Below are positions 60,801 through 64,000 of a stretch of DNA of 64,000 nt, one piece after another. Position 1 is the stretch's first letter. Each line of letters opens with the position of its first letter. The DNA is from Echinarachnius parma (taxonomy: Eukaryota > Echinodermata > Echinoidea > Clypeasteroida > Echinarachniidae), in assembly GCA_037951105.1 (NCBI GenBank), contig JBAMJV010003295.1, forward strand, positions 62,001 through 126,000, written 5' to 3'. The notes below the pieces were generated by a model. The model had not been told where the DNA came from. It was given only the letters and a program-made list of their open reading frames with translations, and made no database searches. The translations under genes and the position numbers were made by a program.

Positions 60801-63752
60801 CTCCTTATGATTAGAAAAATGTATTGACGATAATTCGATTTATGTATTTGATATTCATGATTATGCAATGCAGTGGTCGCCCACCTTCCTGCACAGGACA
60901 TCGCTGATCTCGGTGTAGCCCTGTGTAGTGTTCATAAGCATGTTGATGGCTAGGTATGCCGCCGGGTTCGCAATCTGTGCGATAAATACGTTCAAAATTG
61001 TCATGGTTATGCTCCTTTTGATTAGAAAAAGGTATTGATGATAATTCGATTTATGTCTTTGATTATCATGATTATGCAACGCACTGGTCGCCCATCTCCC
61101 GGCACAGGACAGCACTGATATCGGTGTAGCCCTGCATCTAGTCAAGTAGCATGCTGATGGCCAGGTATGCCGTGGGCTCGCAATCTGCACGATAAACACG
61201 ATATCAGTTTGTGTTATTTATCCTCATTTGATTAGCAAAAGTTAATAATAATGAATTCTTTCACCAAACCGTGCGTAAAGTCATCACTCATCCCCGTTTA
61301 CCCTGTGTCGTCAACGAAATAAACAAAACAATCTAAACAAAACGCCCAAAACGCACAAACTCACAAACAAAAAAACAAGCAAACACACAAACAAAGGAAC
61401 GAACAAACAAACAAACAAACAAACAAACAAACACACACAGAGTTAGCAAACGAGTAAATACCAACCTGGTCTTTCACATCGACCGTGTGTAGGTTGTTCC
61501 AGATCCTCATGAATAGCTTAGCGAAGCCGAGCTCGATCACCAATTCGACATAGTCCTTCTGCCGGACGTCGCTCATCTTACAGAGCACCAGTAGACAGTG
61601 GAGTTCCTCATTGCCCGTGTAAGATTCGGCCTCGCCTAGCTTCTTGATTGTGTCTCGTATTAGTTGCTTTTGCTGTAAGGACATGAGTTATAAACGTTAT
61701 AAATAAAAACTAAAACTTATTTGCTTTATCATTTTATTAACGGATTACTAATTCCGATGTAATCTTTCTCTGTCGGAAGCCGCTCATCTTACAAAGAATC
61801 AAGTAGATATATACTGCTGCTCATGAAAGATACATCCACAGAGCTCTAGCTTCTTGATATTGTCTCGTATTAGCTGTAAATGAAATTGCAATATCAATTC
61901 AAATTACTTATTAATTGATTTCTCAACATGAATTAAACCGAGGTCATCTGTCGATCGTGCGGACATCGCTCATCTTACAACGCATCAATCATCAGTGAAG
62001 TTCTTCATAGTCCGTGTATGAGTCAGCCAATCCAAGTTTCTTGATTGTGTCTCGTATTAGTTGATTTTTCTGAAATTACAATAATGGTTTCAAAAAGCAT
62101 AATTTATATTATTCATTAAAGGTATCTAATAACAGTGTCTATACAGCAACACAAATTTCCTTAATAGAACTCTAGTTATTACCTACGAGACGTATTAGTT
62201 GATTTTGCTGTAAAGACAATTACAACAATGATTTTTTGTTGTTGTAAATATTTATCAAAATACATAATGTTAATGTCATATCTCTGTCCCATTTTACAGA
62301 GCAATATTATACAATAAAGTAATTCATATACCGCAATTTCAGTGTATTTTGCATTATTGTATTTGTCATAATTTGTATATCATTACTTTTATTTCGAAAA
62401 TGAAAACACCCGAATTAATGAGGTTTTAGGTAGCATCAAGAGTGGTTCTGCAAAGAATAGCAGTAGAGGAAAGGGTATCATTTTGCAAAAATTAGTTCTG
62501 AGAAGAACTGACGAAAGAAGGGGGAAACGAGGTACTGAAAATGAAATTATTCCAAGAAATATTGTGAACATGGTGTATTCGAAAAGTGGACAGACGTCTT
62601 GATATTCAGCCACTTCCGGTGGGACTTTATTGAGGGGCATGACCGTCTCCAGGAGAACGAAATTGAAAACAAAAACAAACCACTTTGATCACTCACCTGA
62701 ATTTTCATGCTTTCATCAGGAATGACGACCCGCTCCCCCCGGCTGCCCGTCTCCGTTGCCCACACCAGGTAGTCATTGAAAACCTGCATCAAGGACAATG
62801 TGTGAATACAATTTCACATTATATATTTCTGGTAAGTTTCTCTATATGTTTTAATTAATTATTTAAAAAAGCTGCATCACTTCGGTGATCCCTCGCCTAA
62901 TATCCCCAAGTTGATTTCTATCCTTCGGATTTATGTCAGATTTATAATAGCTTCTGACCACACGAGCAATGAAAATTATGGGGTTTAAGGGACGAGCGCC
63001 GTACTAGGGTTTTCAGTCGGTAAGAGCACCGGTCTAGCAATCCGGAGGTCTCGGGTTCGAATCCCATTGGAATCCCATTTTCTTTGCTCTTTTTCAATCA
63101 CATTATATTTTCTGGTCAGTTTCTCTATAAATTATGTTTTAATTAATACAATTTTATATCAAAGTTTCTATGAAATAACTTATTATATTTGAGCACCTAC
63201 TGAAAGATCTATGTATCTGATTGCTAACATTTCAGAAGATTGTATAAACGAGATAGCCACACCAGGCGTTGGTAAAGGAGCGACTAGAATGAATCCGGAA
63301 GCAGAAGCAGAAGTTATATTTTTTGTCCTAGATAGCTTTGTAACATATCAACGACATAATAGCACACTACACATTTGGCTTTGTATTTCGAGTATCAAAA
63401 CAAGTCTTCTGAATACTGGTGAGTTTACGCATTTTCTGAAAGCTAAGTTTAGTTAATGTTATATATTATTTCCAAGAAATGTATTATCTCTTCAGGAGTA
63501 TTCAAAGTTTTGAAAATACTATTATTTTTAAAATGTATTTTTTTATGAATATATGTTCTTGACAAAATGACGAAGAGTTTCATTGTAAAATTACATTAAT
63601 AAAGATATTTTTGACAAAATGAGGGAGAATCAGAACGGTTCGGATACCTTGAATCTGGCTTCGGTGAATTCTGTATCCGTGTAGGTCCCGTTGTGGTGTA
63701 GTTTCTCCAACCGAGCTAGACCTTCTTCAGTACTGTCATCTGGCTCCAAAGC
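54195..63752 (-). CDS. ARM-like/TIR/SAM-like protein, ten exons, 5' end outside
   Basis: Join of 63752-63648, 62783-62697, 61672-61466, 60763-60522, 59878-59782, 59257-59060, 57465-57309, 56220-56120, 55530-55227 and 54847-54195. The total is 2151 nt and all phases agree, giving 716 residues plus stop. Residues about 10-40 (GLARLEKLHHNG, TDTEFTEARFK) fit the SHOCT motif. About 65-398 is helical and armadillo-like (NMAEQRSAAEALWMLSFN, LNRQCEAILWNV). A linker rich in S, D and N precedes a TIR domain (about 465-590: HVMLSYQWD, GYKVWMDVDHMGG, AVVLICFSEKY, CRTEAEY, KPIVPLKMQ). E534 in CRTEAEY aligns with the SARM1 catalytic glutamate. Residues 643-716 (WTNDDVNSWLLRNGL to LREIIRFKQAL) are SAM-like. 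Animal TIR enzymes of the SARM1 type cleave NAD; activity here is inference. Confidence 0.85.
55227..55530 (-). CDS. ARM-TIR exon 9: linker and TIR first half
   Basis: 304 nt, acceptor CTTGTCAG, donor GTAAGA. Starts LNTAGRKSKPVDNG, passes an acidic low-complexity run (DNDDDGDIDVNNYYDEEE) and ends in the TIR start HVMLSYQWDVQKQ to VWMDVDHMG. The split in the TIR domain falls right after DVDHMG. Confidence 0.9.
55531..56119. other. ARM-TIR intron 8
   Basis: AT- and pyrimidine-rich; no repeat or exon recognised. Confidence 0.4.
56120..56220 (-). CDS. ARM-TIR exon 8: last armadillo-like helices
   Basis: 101 nt, phase 1 to 0, acceptor TATACAG, donor GTAAGT. Encodes TVRKLMNEGTLNRQCEAILW then NVGEETHATLTKKK. 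Confidence 0.85.
56753..57191. mobile_element. MITE family B copy 4
   Basis: TTAAAGGGGACCACCAGGCA to GGTGGTACCCTTTAA with TTAA at both ends. Shared blocks GCAAAGGGTTGTGTAATTCA and CACTTACGGAACCACT. In the intron between ARM-TIR exons 7 and 8. Confidence 0.85.
57309..57465 (-). CDS. ARM-TIR exon 7: armadillo-like repeat
   Basis: 157 nt, phase 0 to 1. VKFVRAGALALLIAMMKTTN, MAEQRSAAEALWMLSFNHHN and KDAILGEPDCVK form a helix-turn-helix set typical of an ARM repeat. Confidence 0.85.
57590..57680 (-). pseudogene. Shadow copy of ARM-TIR exon 7 start
   Basis: TTCTTCATCATGGCTATTGG, GGCCAGGGCGCCTGCCCCGG and TTTGACCTATAT repeat the exon's 5' part and acceptor about 209 bp upstream of the gene copy, with indels. 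The acceptor AG is replaced by GGTCAAA-type sequence, so it should not splice. Confidence 0.75.
57681..58235. repeat. Poly-G tracts and truncated family E element
   Basis: A G tract of about 29 (57750-57778) and another of about 18 (58117-58134). CAGGCCCGTA at 58001 and GACCGAGACCGAACTCGAG/GGCCGAGGCCGAGACC mark family E, but no right terminus is visible. Confidence 0.6.
58430..58665 (-). pseudogene. Two shadow copies of ARM-TIR exon 6 end
   Basis: On the + strand the exon end (TTATCATCATTAGCGGCCAT, ATGGCATCGGCCACTTGGAT) recurs as TATCATCATAGCAGCCATAT at about 58601 and as ATTATTACAAGCAGTCATGT with TGCCATCGGTCATTTGAATG at about 58436, spacing about 166 bp. A poly-G element and a MITE have since been inserted between the nearer copy and the real exon. 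Confidence 0.7.
58667..58985. mobile_element. Family F element with a MITE inserted
   Basis: CAATGGCGTAGCGTGG opens a family F copy (TTTATACAGAATGTTCACC, GGGACACATGCCCCATGCCC). At 58817-58962 it is interrupted by a 146-bp MITE with near-perfect ends TAGTCTAGTTTAGACCGTCG / CGACGGTCTTAACTAGACTA. GTTACT lies on both sides of the MITE, a possible target duplication. Confidence 0.75.
59060..59257 (-). CDS. ARM-TIR exon 6
   Basis: 198 nt, phase 0-0, acceptor ATGCACAG, donor GTTAGT. AIFTLAFIVTEDENAQLNTT, FIVKILSKAMNEPNHY and FSAIQVADAMKFMAAND: helical, ARM-like, ending in an acidic turn (NDDNK). Confidence 0.88.
59782..59878 (-). CDS. ARM-TIR exon 5
   Basis: 97 nt, phase 2 to 0, acceptor CATTGTAG, donor GTAAGT. 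(R)HHMDNKTIFRECHASILLKP then YLKCRFLILRVK. The small size and odd phase are confirmed by reading through from exon 4 to exon 6. Confidence 0.85.
59879..60521. other. ARM-TIR intron 4
   Basis: Contains a short CCTAACCC/CTAAATCTAACCC stretch at about 60438-60470, a degenerate telomere-like sequence. Otherwise AT-rich. Confidence 0.4.
60522..60763 (-). CDS. ARM-TIR exon 4
   Basis: 242 nt, phase 0 to 2, acceptor CGCACAG, donor GTGATT. IANPAAYLAINMLLDTTQGY, SDVLCREMGEHCVPALLDVL, DDVFYDVNALNKDSKK and FLKRILTVLYHCI. GC-rich with strong codon bias. The frames on the other strand and in other phases are shadows of it. Confidence 0.9.
60862..61190 (-). pseudogene. Two shadow copies of ARM-TIR exon 4 start
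   Basis: Copies begin at 60974 and 61184, spacing 211 and 210 bp. The near copy keeps the acceptor and reads IANPAAYLAINMLMNTTQGY, SDVLCRKVGDHC, then a stop (HCIA-TAA) where the exon should continue. The far copy has AG|ATT and the same blocks with a frameshift and in-frame disruption. Both include about 110 bp of the upstream intron (ATAATTCGATTTATGT). Confidence 0.9.
61364..61440. repeat. (CAAA)n tract next to exon 3 donor
   Basis: Simple tetranucleotide repeat 26 bp inside the intron after exon 3. Its length may vary between individuals. Confidence 0.9.
61466..61672 (-). CDS. ARM-TIR exon 3
   Basis: 207 nt, phase 0-0, acceptor CCTTACAG, donor GTTGGT. QKQLIRDTIKKLGEAESYTG, NEELHCLLVLCKMSDVRQKD, YVELVIELGFAKLFMRIWNN and LHTVDVKDQ: an armadillo-like helical unit. 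The ATG at 61684 lies in the intron and is not the start. Confidence 0.9.
61771..62211 (-). pseudogene. Three shadow copies of ARM-TIR exon 3 start
   Basis: On the + strand CTTCTTGATTGTGTCTCGTATTAG-type blocks recur at about 61850-61874, 62037-62064 and 62184-62208; the first two also carry CGCTCATCTTACAA-GATCAAG and the BTG-like AGTCCGTGTATGAGTC segment. Spacing is about 200, 197 and 138 bp and decay increases with distance. Reading frames are broken. Confidence 0.85.
62697..62783 (-). CDS. ARM-TIR exon 2 in window
   Basis: 87 nt, phase 0-0, acceptor GATGCAG, donor GTGAGT. VFNDYLVWATETGSRGERVV then IPDESMKIQ. Completes the helix after the SHOCT-like motif. Confidence 0.85.
62816..63150 (+). 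repeat. tRNA-derived SINE within a partial tandem duplication
   Basis: AAGAGCACCGGTCTAGCAAT and the intact B box GGTTCGAATCC at about 63022-63065 match the copy at 7839-7912, including flanks. CACATTATAT-TTTCTGGT-AGTTTCTCTATA occurs on both sides (about 62816 and 63099), so the element is bracketed by a direct repeat of about 45 bp. Confidence 0.7.
63648..63752 (-). CDS. ARM-TIR first exon in window (SHOCT-like)
   Basis: 105 nt, phase 0-0, acceptor ATTTGTCAG, donor GTATCC. ALEPDDSTEEGLARLEKLHH then NGTYTDTEFTEARFK. The L-x(2)-L-x(3)-G-x-x-T-x-x-E-F-x(3)-(R/K) spacing is that of SHOCT domains (short oligomerisation motif). More N-terminal exons must lie beyond 64000. Confidence 0.8.
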
Positions 63753-63812
63753 CTGACAAATAAACATTGAATTATACAACTGCATAACAACTATATTTAA
63801 AAGATAATTCAT

Positions 63813-64000
63813 TCGTTAGCTGATTCATATATATATTTGTCCGTGTTTCCATTCATTTACTGCGTGACTGTTATTTATTCATGGTTATGGAGTTTGTATT
63901 GATACGTTACTATTGCACTAATTTGTATTAATTATGACGATACAATGTTCGTCACTATCGTTAACAATTGGGATGTATTTTCGTTGTCAAATTATGATTC
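63813..64000. other. ARM-TIR intron, right edge
   Basis: AT-rich intron of the ARM-TIR gene; no feature. Confidence 0.4.

Overview
This is animal nuclear DNA. Coding sequence is broken into short exons with GT/AG introns, intergenic space is AT-rich and crowded with short inverted-repeat transposons, and a (TTAGGG) tract is present. No bacterial or organelle gene was seen. The gene content (a multi-SRCR membrane receptor, a FAM43-type PTB protein and an armadillo/TIR/SAM-like protein) and the roughly 20 poly-G tracts fit a marine invertebrate, most likely a non-vertebrate deuterostome. I cannot name the species.

Three genes can be assembled exon by exon, with agreeing splice phases. (1) On the + strand, 2393-11120, is the 3' part of a scavenger-receptor-cysteine-rich receptor: three 309-nt SRCR exons, a transmembrane/tail exon and a 14-codon last exon. 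It is open at its 5' end. (2) On the - strand, 31266-28631, is a complete 297-residue FAM43-like phosphotyrosine-binding-domain protein in three exons. (3) On the - strand, 63752-54195, are ten exons (2151 nt, 716 residues) of a protein with a SHOCT-like N-terminal motif, a helical armadillo-like middle, a TIR domain with a SARM1-type glutamate and a C-terminal SAM-like segment. It is open at the right edge of the window.

The rest is accessory DNA. Positions 1-80 are the tail of a LINE reverse transcriptase. Positions 485-1137 are a foldback element with tandem-repeat arms. Positions 3975-5215 are a palindromic satellite. Perfect or near-perfect foldbacks lie at 9797-10140, 12405-12628 (enclosing the telomere-type repeat), 13113-14166, 16610-16777, 43608-43984, 46496-46718, 47937-48477 and 51511-51738. 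A 2-kb direct duplication occupies 14095-16125 and 16797-18782. At least four multi-copy MITE families recur, several with TTAA or 5-bp target-site signs.

The most unusual pattern is that most exons of the FAM43-like and ARM-TIR genes are accompanied by tandem, decaying partial copies of themselves ('exon shadows', unit about 150-210 bp). Copies on the 5' side carry the acceptor and exon start; copies on the 3' side carry the exon end. Similar decaying arrays with no recognisable parent exon occupy 34620-37700, 38440-40810 and 52550-52900. Locally, this genome seems to make nucleosome-sized tandem duplications of exon edges repeatedly and then lose them by mutation.
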